NCBI GenBank assembly: GCA_965261725.1
Contig: CBDHDU010000044.1
Coordinates: 124,001 to 188,000 of the forward strand
Length of the DNA stretch: 64,000 nucleotides
Source of the DNA: CANDOC01 sp965261725
GTDB lineage: Bacteria > Pseudomonadota > Gammaproteobacteria > Pseudomonadales > Endozoicomonadaceae
Direction of reading: 5' to 3'
Shown here: positions 21,559 through 30,558 of the stretch, in pieces
How the letters are laid out: the number at the start of each line of letters is the position of its first letter
Numbering within the stretch: position 1 is the stretch's first letter
The notes under the pieces: model-generated
Databases searched by the model: none
Seen by the model: only the letters and a program-made list of their open reading frames with translations
Told to the model about the DNA's origin: nothing
Made by a program: the position numbers and the translations under genes

Positions 21559-22282
21559 TACGAAGGTCGAAAACCTCTTCCTGCATCCGCTTCAGCCCGA
21601 TATGGCGGACATCGGTGCCCTTCACCAGATAGATAACATGTTCGGCGATATTGCGAGCATGATCGCCGACTCGCTCTAAAGATCTGAGAACCCACATGAT
21701 ATTCAGCACCCGAGATATCGCCCGGGGGTCCTCCATCATATAAGTCACCAGCTCCCGCATGGCGGTCTTGTATTCCCGGTCTACGCTCTTGTCTTCCTTG
21801 GCAACCTGCAGCGCCAGCTCTGCATCAAAGCGGGCAAAGGCATTCAACGCATCCTGAACCATCTTCCGGACATGGCTGCCAATATGACGAATCTCTATAT
21901 AGCCGTGGGAGGAATTCCCCTGCTCTGCCAGATTGATCGTAAACCGACCAATCTTGGCGGCTTCATCTCCGACCCGTTCAAGGTCAGTCGCTGCCTTGCT
22001 ACAGGCAATGACCAGTCTCAAATCACTGGCGGCAGGTTGGCGGCGTGCCAAAATCCGGGCACATTCATCATCAATCGCAACTTCCATCTGATTGACCCGG
22101 TCATCACGCTCTCTGACATCCCGCGCCAACTCACTGTCAGCTTCTATCAGTGCATGAATCGCATCCGCTACCTGCTTTTCAACTTCGCCACCCATTCCGA
22201 GGAGCTGACTACGCAGCTCCTCAAGATCATTATTAAACTGCTGGGAAATGTGATGAGAGATCTGATCACTCTTTATATCCAT
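21548..22282 (-). CDS. phoU: Phosphate signalling/transport regulator PhoU
   Basis: 244 residues, the normal size. Two three-helix PhoU repeats are visible, each with the E/D-rich metal-binding pattern: LERVGDEAAKIGRFTINL in the first half and LERVGDHARNIAEHVIYL in the second. PhoU links the Pst transporter to PhoR and keeps the Pho regulon off when phosphate is sufficient. Last gene of the pst operon, 8 bp after pstB; a terminator begins within its final codons. Confidence 0.97.
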   Translation of the reverse strand: MDIKSDQISHHISQQFNNDLEELRSQLLGMGGEVEKQVADAIHALIEADSELARDVRERDDRVNQMEVAIDDECARILARRQPAASDLRLVIACSKAATDLERVGDEAAKIGRFTINLAEQGNSSHGYIEIRHIGSHVRKMVQDALNAFARFDAELALQVAKEDKSVDREYKTAMRELVTYMMEDPRAISRVLNIMWVLRSLERVGDHARNIAEHVIYLVKGTDVRHIGLKRMQEEVFDLRKEE

Positions 22283-22290
22283 GAAATCCC

Positions 22291-23184
22291 TTAGCCATAA
22301 CGGCCCGTAATATAGTCTTCAGTCTGCTTCTGTTTCGGGTTAGTGAACAAACTATCCGTGTCCTCGAACTCTATCAGTTTACCCATATACATGAAGGCTG
22401 TGTAATCTGACACACGTGCAGCCTGCTGCATATTATGGGTTACAATCACAATGGTATAGCGTTGTTTCAGATCATTAATCAGTTCTTCAATCTTCAACGT
22501 GGAGATAGGGTCAAGCGCGGAGGCAGGTTCATCCAGCAATAAAACTTCCGGTTGCACGGCGATAGTACGGGCAATAACCAGACGCTGTTGCTGACCACCG
22601 GACATCCCCAGTGCGCTTTCATGCAGGCGGTCTTTAACCTCATCCCACAGGGCTGCACCTTTCAGCGACCACTCAACAACTTCATCCAGCATTCTTTTTT
22701 TGCGGATACCCTGAATGCGCAGGCCATAGGCAACATTTTCATAAATGCTTTTCGGGAACGGGTTGGGCTTCTGGAACACCATGCCGACACGACGACGCAG
22801 ATCAGCCACATCCACAGAACGGTCATAGATATTCTGATCATCCAGTATGACATCGCCGTTAACACTACAGCTGTCCACCAGATCATTCATCCGGTTCAGG
22901 CTACGCAACAGTGTTGACTTACCACAGCCAGACGGCCCGATAAACGCCGTTACCCGTTTTTTGGGAATTTGCAAAGAAATGTCATGCAGCGCCTGTTTAT
23001 CATCGTAATAAAGATTCAACCCCTTGATATCAAGGCAGGTTTCCTCATCGGCCATATCCAGCTTACGACGGCTGCGTCCCAGGTTATCCATGTTGACCCC
23101 ATGACTTCTGACTTCCCGGATCGACGGTTCAGGTTCAGTTTTCTGCTCAAAGGCCAAAGCTACATTCTCGCTCATATCCGCCAC
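22291..23184 (-). CDS. pstB: Phosphate ABC transporter ATP-binding protein PstB
   Basis: 297 residues. Walker A GPSGCGKST, Q-loop FQKPNPFPKSIYENVAYG (a PstB hallmark), signature MSGGQQQR and Walker B VLLLDEPASALDP are all present. It hydrolyses ATP to drive phosphate import through PstA/PstC. The first 45 or so residues precede the conserved ABC core, so an internal start such as the Met four codons in is possible. Lies between pstA and phoU. Confidence 0.97.
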   Translation of the reverse strand: MADMSENVALAFEQKTEPEPSIREVRSHGVNMDNLGRSRRKLDMADEETCLDIKGLNLYYDDKQALHDISLQIPKKRVTAFIGPSGCGKSTLLRSLNRMNDLVDSCSVNGDVILDDQNIYDRSVDVADLRRRVGMVFQKPNPFPKSIYENVAYGLRIQGIRKKRMLDEVVEWSLKGAALWDEVKDRLHESALGMSGGQQQRLVIARTIAVQPEVLLLDEPASALDPISTLKIEELINDLKQRYTIVIVTHNMQQAARVSDYTAFMYMGKLIEFEDTDSLFTNPKQKQTEDYITGRYG

Positions 23185-23246
23185 CTATTTTATTACTGTA
23201 AGTATCCGGCTGGTTGCTTTGCAATACTTTGTTTCCATACCGCTGA

Positions 23247-24914
23247 TTACACCTCAAGCGACTTATATTTTTCGCGCAACCGGTTTCGAATCGCGACGGC
23301 TGACAGGTTCAGCACCGCAATAACAATCACCAACAGCAAGGCTGTCGCATAAACCAGCGGGCGAGCCGCTTCAACATTAGGACTCTGAAAACCGACATCA
23401 AAAATATGAAAGCCCAGATGCATAAACTTCTGGTCAAGATGCAAATAAGGGTAGTTGCCATCAAGCGGCAGATTCGGCGCCAGCTTGACTACGCCCACCA
23501 GCATTAGAGGAGCCACTTCACCGGCGGCGCGGGCAACTGCCAGAATCAGGCCTGTCATCATCGACGGGCTGGCCATTGGCAGGACAACCCGCCACAGGGT
23601 TTCTGCTTTGGTTGCACCCAGCGCAAGACTGCCTTCACGTACAGATGAAGGGATGCGGGACAAGCCTTCTTCAGTCGCAACAATAACGACAGGCAACGTT
23701 AACAATGCCAGCGTAATCGCTGCCCACATCAATCCGGGCGTACCAAAGGTCGGTGCAGGTGCAGCTTCGGGGAAGAATAGCTGGTCAATGTGACCACCCA
23801 GGAAGTAAACAAAGAAACCTAATCCAAACACACCGTAAACAATTGAAGGGACACCCGCCAGATTGTTAACTGCGATTCTGATCAGTCGTGTGACGGAACC
23901 CTGAGAGGCATATTCACGCAGATAAACCGCCGCAACTACACCAAAAGGTGTTACCAGCACTGACATCAGGATAACCATCATCACGGTGCCGAAGATTGCC
24001 GGAAAAATACCGCCTTCAGTGTTAGCCTCACGGGGATCATCGCTGACAAATTCCCAGACTTTCTCAAAGTAAAAACCGACCTTACCCATCAGGGACATAG
24101 CATTAGGCTGATAAGCCCGAACCACTTTACCCAGTGACAGTTCGATTTCCGTACCTTCAACCGTGCGCATGACCACACTGTCGCGGTTGAACGCCCGATA
24201 GAGTTCTCCCAGTGATTTTTCGAGAACAGCATACTCCTGATTCAGCACTTCACGCTCAGCAGCAATATTGGAAATATGCGCTGCCGTCAGTTCACCATCC
24301 AGCTCAAGGCGGCGTTCCTGCAAGCGCAGACGCTCCAAGCGTGAATTAATCGAACCGATTTCCTGACGTTCGATACGATAAATATCATCGTAGATTGCCA
24401 GTGCCCGATCGATACGCTGCTGGAATGCAGCCCATGCTTCATCACCGAGTGCTGAAGTTTGACCATTCTCCCGCACTTTAACCAGATAGCCGAAGAAGTC
24501 ACCCCATTCCCGTCGCTCTACGGCAACAATATCGGTGGGGTAACGCACATCTTTCAGCCAGCTATCAATGACCCAGGTGAAGTCGCTGCCGGAAACATCC
24601 CGGTTGCCAACTTTGAGCAGTGCTCGCTCAACGGTTTCCTTTGCTGGATCGACCGGCATTCCGGCACTTAATAACTGAGCCGTTGGCACAGTTTCAACCT
24701 GTGTCGTCTGCCCCATTACCGGCCGTTCCAGCTGACCCGGGATCTGATACTCAGCCACAAGAATATTACTTGGCCAGAAATGCCCCAGCCCCCGCACAGC
24801 AATCAGAGCCAGCAGCCCTACCACCATGACCAGACTGACAGCAACCGCTCCGGCATTCAGCCAAACCCACGGTGAGCCACTTTTAAACCAGGAGCCCATG
24901 CTTATCTTTTTCAT
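23247..24914 (-). CDS. pstA: Phosphate ABC transporter permease PstA, long form
   Basis: 555 residues, nearly twice the classical PstA length of about 300. After the first membrane segment (about 20-42) a long periplasmic insertion runs to about residue 290. It includes a charged coiled-coil stretch (about 165-240, ERQEIGSINSRLERLRLQER) and a PstA N-terminal extension region. The C-terminal permease domain (about 305-545) has the binding-protein-dependent transport signature near EGSLALGATKAETLWRVVLP. Start ATG at 24914. It forms the channel with PstC, 15 bp downstream of pstC. Long PstA forms are known in marine gammaproteobacteria. Confidence 0.95.
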   Translation of the reverse strand: MKKISMGSWFKSGSPWVWLNAGAVAVSLVMVVGLLALIAVRGLGHFWPSNILVAEYQIPGQLERPVMGQTTQVETVPTAQLLSAGMPVDPAKETVERALLKVGNRDVSGSDFTWVIDSWLKDVRYPTDIVAVERREWGDFFGYLVKVRENGQTSALGDEAWAAFQQRIDRALAIYDDIYRIERQEIGSINSRLERLRLQERRLELDGELTAAHISNIAAEREVLNQEYAVLEKSLGELYRAFNRDSVVMRTVEGTEIELSLGKVVRAYQPNAMSLMGKVGFYFEKVWEFVSDDPREANTEGGIFPAIFGTVMMVILMSVLVTPFGVVAAVYLREYASQGSVTRLIRIAVNNLAGVPSIVYGVFGLGFFVYFLGGHIDQLFFPEAAPAPTFGTPGLMWAAITLALLTLPVVIVATEEGLSRIPSSVREGSLALGATKAETLWRVVLPMASPSMMTGLILAVARAAGEVAPLMLVGVVKLAPNLPLDGNYPYLHLDQKFMHLGFHIFDVGFQSPNVEAARPLVYATALLLVIVIAVLNLSAVAIRNRLREKYKSLEV

Positions 24915-24929
24915 CGTAACCAGCCTCCC

Positions 24930-27206
24930 TTACAGCGTGCTGTACTTGCGACGCAGTCGATGACGCACCATCTCGGCAATGGTGTTCACTACGAAAGTGA
25001 AGAGGAACAGCACCAGCGCTGCCAGAAACAGAATCCGGTAGTGCGTACTGCCTACTTCAGACTCCGGCATTTCAACCGCAATATTGGCCGCCAGTGTTCG
25101 CATACCTTCAAAGATATTGGCATCCATGATCGGCGTGTTACCTGTTGCCATCAGTACAATCATGGTTTCACCAACCGCACGCCCCATCCCGATCATCACG
25201 GCTGAGAAAATACCGGGGCTGGCGGTAAGCAGCACGACCTTGGTCAGGGTTTGCCAGGGGGTTGCGCCCAGCGCCAGAGAGCCGTAGCTCAAGTGTTTCG
25301 GCACACTGAACACGGCGTCTTCAGTAATTGAGAAGATGGTTGGAATAACTGCAAAGCCCATTGCCAGACCAACAACCAGTGCATTTCGCTGGTCATAGGG
25401 AATGCCGAGCTCGGTCGTCACCCAGGTTCGCATATCGCCGCCAAAGAAAGCCTGTTCCATCCAGAGGCCAATATCGATAGAAAACCAGCCGGATAAAATA
25501 ACAACAGGAACCAACAAAGCAGGCTGCCAGCCTTCCGGAACGCGCAGGCGAATATCATCCGGCAGACGATCCCAAATGAACGCAAACAAAAGCACGGCGA
25601 AAGGTATACACAGCAACAAGCTGAAAATACCCACCAGATTGGTCTCGATATAAGGTGCCAGCCACAAGCCTGCCAGGAAACCAAGAATTACGGTTGGCAG
25701 CGCTTCCATCAGCTCAATCATCGGCTTTACTTTACGGCGCAGTGTCGGCGCCATGAAGTAAGCGGTATAGATTGCGCCGCAGATCGCCAACGGCGTTGCC
25801 AGCAACATGGCGTAGAAAGCAGCTTTCAGCGTACCAAATGCCAGTGGCATGACACTGAACTTGGGCTCAAAGTCGTTGTTTGAAGCCGAAGACTGCCAGA
25901 TATATTCAGGCTCGTCATAGGACTCATACCAGACTTTATCCCACAGCGCCGACCAGGATACTTCCGGATGCTCGTTATCCAGTTTCCAGAAACTCAGGTC
26001 ACTGTCAGTCTTAATCAGCAGCGCATTGGCACGGGGAGAAATGCCCATCGCCTTAACATTGCCTTCAACGCTTTCCTGCAAAAGCGTCCGGCTTGAAGTG
26101 GTATTGAAAATACCGACCGTGCCCTGACTATCAGCCGCAAGAAAGCCTTTACGTCGATGTTCAGGCTCAATCACAGTGACAGGCGCATTGCCCAGTTTAA
26201 AGCTGCGAATATGCTGAAGCTTTTGAACGCCTTCCGCATCCCTGACATGGAACCATTGGGAAATTCCACCAGCAGAGTCACCAACCAGTACGGAGATGCC
26301 ACCCAGCAGGAATGAAAGTGTGGATATCTCGCGCTGATTTTCCGTCACTGTGACTTGTTCAACGATTTCAGGCGAAGCTGACGGGTACAACTCAAGAACG
26401 GTTAATCTGTTTGTATCGGTTTGTACATAAAACCACTTCAAATCCGGTGATAGCAGCAGCTGTCCAGGAATGCCGTCAATGCGTGGCACATTGACCTGTT
26501 CCTGTTCGAGCGTCACTTCCTCTGTCAGGAAATCGATCTCTTTATTCAGCCGGGTCATCACCAAGTCATTTTGTGTATTACCGACAATGACCAACTGTTC
26601 TTCACTATCCTGCAGTGCGACGGCCTTGAGCGCTGAAGTGGACAATGAAATACCATCACGACCATAAGGCCATTCAATACTTGGGGTAATAACCCGCTGA
26701 TCATTAGGCCAGGTTGTTCGGTAAGTGTGCTTGAAGATCAGCACTTCACCATTACTCAAACCAGCCGTCAGCAGTTGCCCTGTTGAACCAGCTGAAGCAA
26801 AAGATGTGATCGTAACCCCGGCAGGTAATGGCAACGTCTCAGATAACAGCGCATCACCGCTGCGGGTATCGAAGAAACGCAGCAGCCCGTCACCACTGAC
26901 TGTCAGGCCTATTTCAGCCTGCTCTTCCATGGTTGTATAAAGAATTTGCCCGGATGACACCGGCGCATCAGAGGAAGCAGCAGAATACGTTGTCACCCGC
27001 TCCATTTCCGCTGAGCGCATCAGCGGTACCACTTCATATAACAGGTAGAGGAAGATAAGCAGAATCGCGATAATCACGCCGACTCCACCAAAAGCCACAC
27101 TCCAGCGGGCGAGCCAGTCCTTGCTCTTGCGAATACTGCGGTGACGCCGCAGCGCGGGGGTGTCCATATCGACTCTGGGGGTGGCACTAAGTGCTTCTTG
27201 ATTCAT
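24930..27206 (-). CDS. pstC: Phosphate ABC transporter permease PstC, long form
   Basis: About 758 residues from the preferred ATG at 27206; an upstream ATG at 27260 would give 776. That upstream ATG lies inside a Pho box and upstream of the likely -10, so it is probably not translated. One membrane helix (about 35-60) precedes a large periplasmic region with repeated beta-strand patterns suggestive of a propeller (about 75-440). The permease core follows (about 465-750), with the signature near YGSLALGATPWQTLTKVVLL. Together with PstA it makes the phosphate channel. No strong Shine-Dalgarno is visible for either start. Confidence 0.93.
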   Translation of the reverse strand: MNQEALSATPRVDMDTPALRRHRSIRKSKDWLARWSVAFGGVGVIIAILLIFLYLLYEVVPLMRSAEMERVTTYSAASSDAPVSSGQILYTTMEEQAEIGLTVSGDGLLRFFDTRSGDALLSETLPLPAGVTITSFASAGSTGQLLTAGLSNGEVLIFKHTYRTTWPNDQRVITPSIEWPYGRDGISLSTSALKAVALQDSEEQLVIVGNTQNDLVMTRLNKEIDFLTEEVTLEQEQVNVPRIDGIPGQLLLSPDLKWFYVQTDTNRLTVLELYPSASPEIVEQVTVTENQREISTLSFLLGGISVLVGDSAGGISQWFHVRDAEGVQKLQHIRSFKLGNAPVTVIEPEHRRKGFLAADSQGTVGIFNTTSSRTLLQESVEGNVKAMGISPRANALLIKTDSDLSFWKLDNEHPEVSWSALWDKVWYESYDEPEYIWQSSASNNDFEPKFSVMPLAFGTLKAAFYAMLLATPLAICGAIYTAYFMAPTLRRKVKPMIELMEALPTVILGFLAGLWLAPYIETNLVGIFSLLLCIPFAVLLFAFIWDRLPDDIRLRVPEGWQPALLVPVVILSGWFSIDIGLWMEQAFFGGDMRTWVTTELGIPYDQRNALVVGLAMGFAVIPTIFSITEDAVFSVPKHLSYGSLALGATPWQTLTKVVLLTASPGIFSAVMIGMGRAVGETMIVLMATGNTPIMDANIFEGMRTLAANIAVEMPESEVGSTHYRILFLAALVLFLFTFVVNTIAEMVRHRLRRKYSTL

Positions 27207-27237
27207 TTTTAATGCGCCAGCTTTATGTCCCAATGCT

Positions 27238-27271
27238 ACATTAACGGGGTCGTATGACATTTATATGACAA
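27238..27271 (-). promoter_or_regulatory. Pho box and -10 upstream of pstC
   Basis: Direct 7-bp repeats TTGTCAT and ATGTCAT, 4 bp apart (11-bp period), a near-consensus PhoB site at 27254-27271. Ten bases further on is a -10-like TAATGT (27238-27243). This implies a second PhoB-dependent promoter inside the pst cluster. Confidence 0.75.
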
Positions 27272-27293
27272 ATCCACGAACAAGCCTGACTCC

Positions 27294-27334
27294 AATAAAA
27301 AAGGCCATGTACAAGCACGGCCTTTTTTATTGTT
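27294..27334 (-). terminator. Intercistronic terminator between pstS and pstC
   Basis: Stem AAAAAAGGCC-TG pairing with CA-GGCCTTTTTT around a short loop, ending in T6 on the minus strand. It should stop or attenuate pstS transcripts before pstC, raising pstS relative to the permease genes. It reads symmetrically on both strands. Confidence 0.85.
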
Positions 27335-27354
27335 AGTTACAGCAGGGCGTCGAA

Positions 27355-28326
27355 TTAGATTCCAAGTTCTTTGCGATACTTCTCAGCCACTTTCGCAGGC
27401 AGAGGAATATAGCCATCTTTTACAACAACTTCCTGACCTGCCCGCGACAGCACCATTTTAACGAATTCACGCTCAAGTGGTTGTAAAGGCTTGTTAGGCT
27501 GTTTGTTGATATACACATACAGGAAGCGGGAAAGCGGGTAGCTGCCGTCAACTGCATTATCCGGTGTGGCGTCTACGAAAGGCTGACCAGGCTTTTTCGC
27601 CAGTGGTACTGTACGCACGCTGGATGTTTTATAGCCAATGCCGGAATAACCAATACCGTTAATGGATGCACTGACAGACTGAACAACAGAAGCAGAACCG
27701 GGCTGTTCATTTACGTTGTTACGGAAGTCACCTTTACACAACGCTTTCTTCTTGAAATAACCATAGGTTCCGGAAACAGAGTTACGACCATAGAGCTGAA
27801 TGTCGCGGTTACGCCATGATCCGTCCAGACCGGCAGCCCCCCAGGATTTAATATCGGTGCGCTCACCGCACTTGCGGGTGGTTGAGAAGATAGAATCCAC
27901 CTGAGCCATGGTCAGACCTTTGATGGGATTATCCTTGTTAACGAAGACAGCCAACGCATCAATGGCAACCGGAATGGCTGTGGGCCGATAGCCATAGCGC
28001 TTTTCAAATGCTTCCAGTTCCTTGTCTTTCATCTTGCGGCTCATCGGACCAAGGTTGGAAGTCCCTTCAACCAGCGCAGGTGGTGCAGTTGAAGAACCTG
28101 CCGCCTGAATCTGTACATTCACATTAGGGTAGAAACGCTTGAAGTCTTCAGCCCACAGTGTCATCAGGTTTGCCAGTGTATCGGAACCAACACTGGATAA
28201 GTTACCGGAAACCCCGCTTGCCTTGGTATAAACCGGCAGATCCTGATCTACCCCCGAAGCCTGTGTAGTGGCTGCGAAACCAGCAGCAGCCAGTGCCAGC
28301 GCGCCCATTAATCCTTTCAGTTTCAT
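27355..28326 (-). CDS. pstS: Periplasmic phosphate-binding protein PstS
   Basis: 323 residues. Signal peptide residues 1-23 (MKLKGLMGALALAAAGFAA...). The mature part has PstS-type phosphate-binding loops such as GSDTLANLM, AAGSSTAPPAL and GRNSVSGTYGYFKKK. It captures orthophosphate in the periplasm and delivers it to PstC/PstA. Start ATG behind a clear GGGAG. First gene of the cluster, with its own Pho box upstream and a terminator downstream. Confidence 0.97.
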   Translation of the reverse strand: MKLKGLMGALALAAAGFAATTQASGVDQDLPVYTKASGVSGNLSSVGSDTLANLMTLWAEDFKRFYPNVNVQIQAAGSSTAPPALVEGTSNLGPMSRKMKDKELEAFEKRYGYRPTAIPVAIDALAVFVNKDNPIKGLTMAQVDSIFSTTRKCGERTDIKSWGAAGLDGSWRNRDIQLYGRNSVSGTYGYFKKKALCKGDFRNNVNEQPGSASVVQSVSASINGIGYSGIGYKTSSVRTVPLAKKPGQPFVDATPDNAVDGSYPLSRFLYVYINKQPNKPLQPLEREFVKMVLSRAGQEVVVKDGYIPLPAKVAEKYRKELGI

Positions 28327-28456
28327 TATTAGTGATCTCCCTTTAACGAAGCTCGTTTTTATGGATACAAAAAGCTATGAGCAGCTATTTAAGCGAGGAA
28401 ACTTTCATTCCGAATTCCATGATCAGGCGATAAAAGTTTGCTTCTCGATGATGAGC

Positions 28457-28490
28457 ATCGTAGGCAGGCAATATGACAATTTCATGAACC
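28457..28490 (-). promoter_or_regulatory. Pho box and -10 upstream of pstS
   Basis: Repeats GGTTCAT and TTGTCAT 4 bp apart (28473-28490), then 10 bp to a -10-like TACGAT (28457-28462). Spacing is identical to the pstC site, which supports both. Confidence 0.65.
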
Positions 28491-28715
28491 CTTCAGGCAC
28501 ACTGAAATCATTTACCAGTCAACCTTTACAATTGTACCCTCCGCAAATCAGCACGTAGATTGACCTACATCAGCCAAGCAATACACAGGAATCTGCCTTA
28601 ATAGCAGGTCAGGGGAATGCAGGACAAGATCCTGCTCAATTTGAGATTCAAAAAGAATAAATTCTGTACCTGTTCTCACCATATAAGAAGGACAGGTTTC
28701 TGGGGGAAATCACCG
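28491..28715. other. Intergenic region between pstS and the first WS/DGAT
   Basis: Divergent spacer. It holds the inverted repeat GCAGGA/TCCTGC at 28619-28635 and ACCTGT/ACAGGT arms at 28670-28699 just before the WS/DGAT ribosome-binding site. No firm promoter could be assigned for the plus-strand gene and no small gene was seen. Confidence 0.4.
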
Positions 28716-30284
28716 ATGCAACAACTATCTGCGCTGGACAACGCCTTTGTAAGCCTTGAAACCGGCTCAACTCACATGCATATCAGTTATCTGGCTGTAT
28801 ATGACCCATCTACAGCGCCTGAGCAGTCAATTCGCTTCAAGGATATCATCAACAACCTGAAGAGCCGCCTGCACAAGCTGCCTGAATTACGCCAGCGCTA
28901 CGTTCCTGTTCCGATGGGGCTGGATTACCCTTACTGGATCGCTGATCCTGACTTCGATATTGAATTTCACCTGCGCCATATTGCTCTGCCAGCACCAGGC
29001 GACTGGCGTCAGCTGTGTATTCAGGCTTCCCGCCTGCACTCCCGTCCGCTGGATCTGGCGCATGCACCTTGGGAAATTTATGTTATCGAAGGCCTGAACA
29101 ACGTTGAAGGCGTACCTGCCGGCAGCTTTGCCATGGTCGTAAAACTGCATCATGGTCTTTTCGATGGTCAGGCTGCAGGTCGTCTGATTCAGGCTATGCA
29201 TGACACAGTACCTGTTCCACCCGCCAGCACTGATATGCATCCTCTGGTTGTTGACCGGGTTCCGACTTCTGCAGAACTGCTGGCAAAAGCCTCCGTCAAC
29301 AGTGCCAAGACGCTCTACAAAACCAGTAAGATTGTAGCTAAACACTCCCTGCCACTGGCAAAGCAAACTCTTAGAAAAACTGCGTTGAAAGTATTGGGTG
29401 GTAAGAAGAAACCTTCTACTTCAAACAAGCCACCACGCACCCGTTTTAATGCCAAGGTGTCTCCACACCGCGTGTTTGAGGGCGTTGAATTTGATTTCGC
29501 TGACATTAAGGCCATGCGTAAGCTGCTGCCGGGCGTTACCGTCAATGATCTGGCTATAACTATCGTTTCCGGAGGTCTGCGCCGCTATCTGGAGGACAAG
29601 GTTGAGCTGCCAGAGCAATCTCTCAGAACCTGCATACCCGTTGATGTTTCTGGAACAGATGATCATGACGGCCACAACAAGATCTCATTTGCATTTAACG
29701 ACCTGCACACAGACATCACTGATGTGAAAGAACGTCTGGTCGCTATTCATGCTTCCTGTGCCCAAGCAAAGATGAAGAGCAAGTCCGGTGGCGGAACCAT
29801 GCTGATGGATCTGTCAAAAATGATTCCAACACCGGTTTCCACCCTGCTAGCACGTACTGCTGCTCGCCCGCACATTGCCAATAAGCTACCAGTACTGAGC
29901 AATACTGTTATCTCCAATGTACAGGGTCCACAGATTCCGATCTATCACACCGGTGCCAAGATGGTTCGCTTCCAGGGTCTCGGTGTCCCTGTCGACCTGG
30001 CAGGTCTGTTCCACGTTATCTTCAGCTACAACGGAACACTTGGTCTGAGCTTCACCAGCTGCCGCGACATGATGCCAGACCCGGCTTTCTACAAAGAATG
30101 CCTGCAGGCTTCTTTTGACGAGCTGAAAGGCGCAATTCTGGTACAGCCTGAAAAAAAGGTCGAAGAAAAACCTGTTGAAACAGCAAAACCAGCCAAAGCC
30201 AAGGCCAAGCCAAAAGCTAAAGTTGACAAGGTAAAGGCTAAACAGCCAATAGAAATTGTTGAACAGCAAGCTCTGTCTGCCTGA
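28716..30284 (+). CDS. Wax ester synthase/diacylglycerol acyltransferase (WS/DGAT) paralog 1
   Basis: 522 residues from the ATG at 28716, preferred because GGGGGA lies 9 bp upstream and all four paralogs begin MxQLSALD here. WS/DGAT enzymes join acyl-CoA to long-chain alcohols or diacylglycerol, making wax esters or triacylglycerol at the inner membrane and lipid bodies. The catalytic HHxxxDG motif is intact (HHGLFDG from His145). Also visible are PLD-P-WE near residue 115 and the second domain with VSNVQGP. After residue about 475 there is a Lys/Ala/Pro-rich tail (AKPAKAKAKPKAKV) ending QALSA. First of four tandem paralogs, with its own terminator. Confidence 0.93.
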   Translation: MQQLSALDNAFVSLETGSTHMHISYLAVYDPSTAPEQSIRFKDIINNLKSRLHKLPELRQRYVPVPMGLDYPYWIADPDFDIEFHLRHIALPAPGDWRQLCIQASRLHSRPLDLAHAPWEIYVIEGLNNVEGVPAGSFAMVVKLHHGLFDGQAAGRLIQAMHDTVPVPPASTDMHPLVVDRVPTSAELLAKASVNSAKTLYKTSKIVAKHSLPLAKQTLRKTALKVLGGKKKPSTSNKPPRTRFNAKVSPHRVFEGVEFDFADIKAMRKLLPGVTVNDLAITIVSGGLRRYLEDKVELPEQSLRTCIPVDVSGTDDHDGHNKISFAFNDLHTDITDVKERLVAIHASCAQAKMKSKSGGGTMLMDLSKMIPTPVSTLLARTAARPHIANKLPVLSNTVISNVQGPQIPIYHTGAKMVRFQGLGVPVDLAGLFHVIFSYNGTLGLSFTSCRDMMPDPAFYKECLQASFDELKGAILVQPEKKVEEKPVETAKPAKAKAKPKAKVDKVKAKQPIEIVEQQALSA

Positions 30285-30303
30285 TCAGATCTGGCTAAAA
30301 TAG

Positions 30304-30340
30304 AACGGGGGCAGGTACATACCTGCCCCCGTTTTTATTA
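30304..30340 (+). terminator. Strong terminator after WS/DGAT 1
   Basis: Perfect GC-rich stem ACGGGGGCAGGTA / TACCTGCCCCCGT with a tiny loop, followed by TTTTTATT. Confidence 0.92.
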
Positions 30341-30558
30341 CAATGCGGCCAGCTTGTTTAAATAAGTAATGGAAATACATAGACAAGCTGACCCAGATCA
30401 ATTAAAACAAGCGTTTAAATCTGTCTTAATTGGCGCATTGTAGAGCACAAACATAAATCATCCCGCTCTATGTTACGTCGATCAGACGGACTGCAATAAG
30501 AATGAAAATAACATCTACAGGCAGTAGATGAGCATATTTCCTGGGGGGGAAGTTTCAT

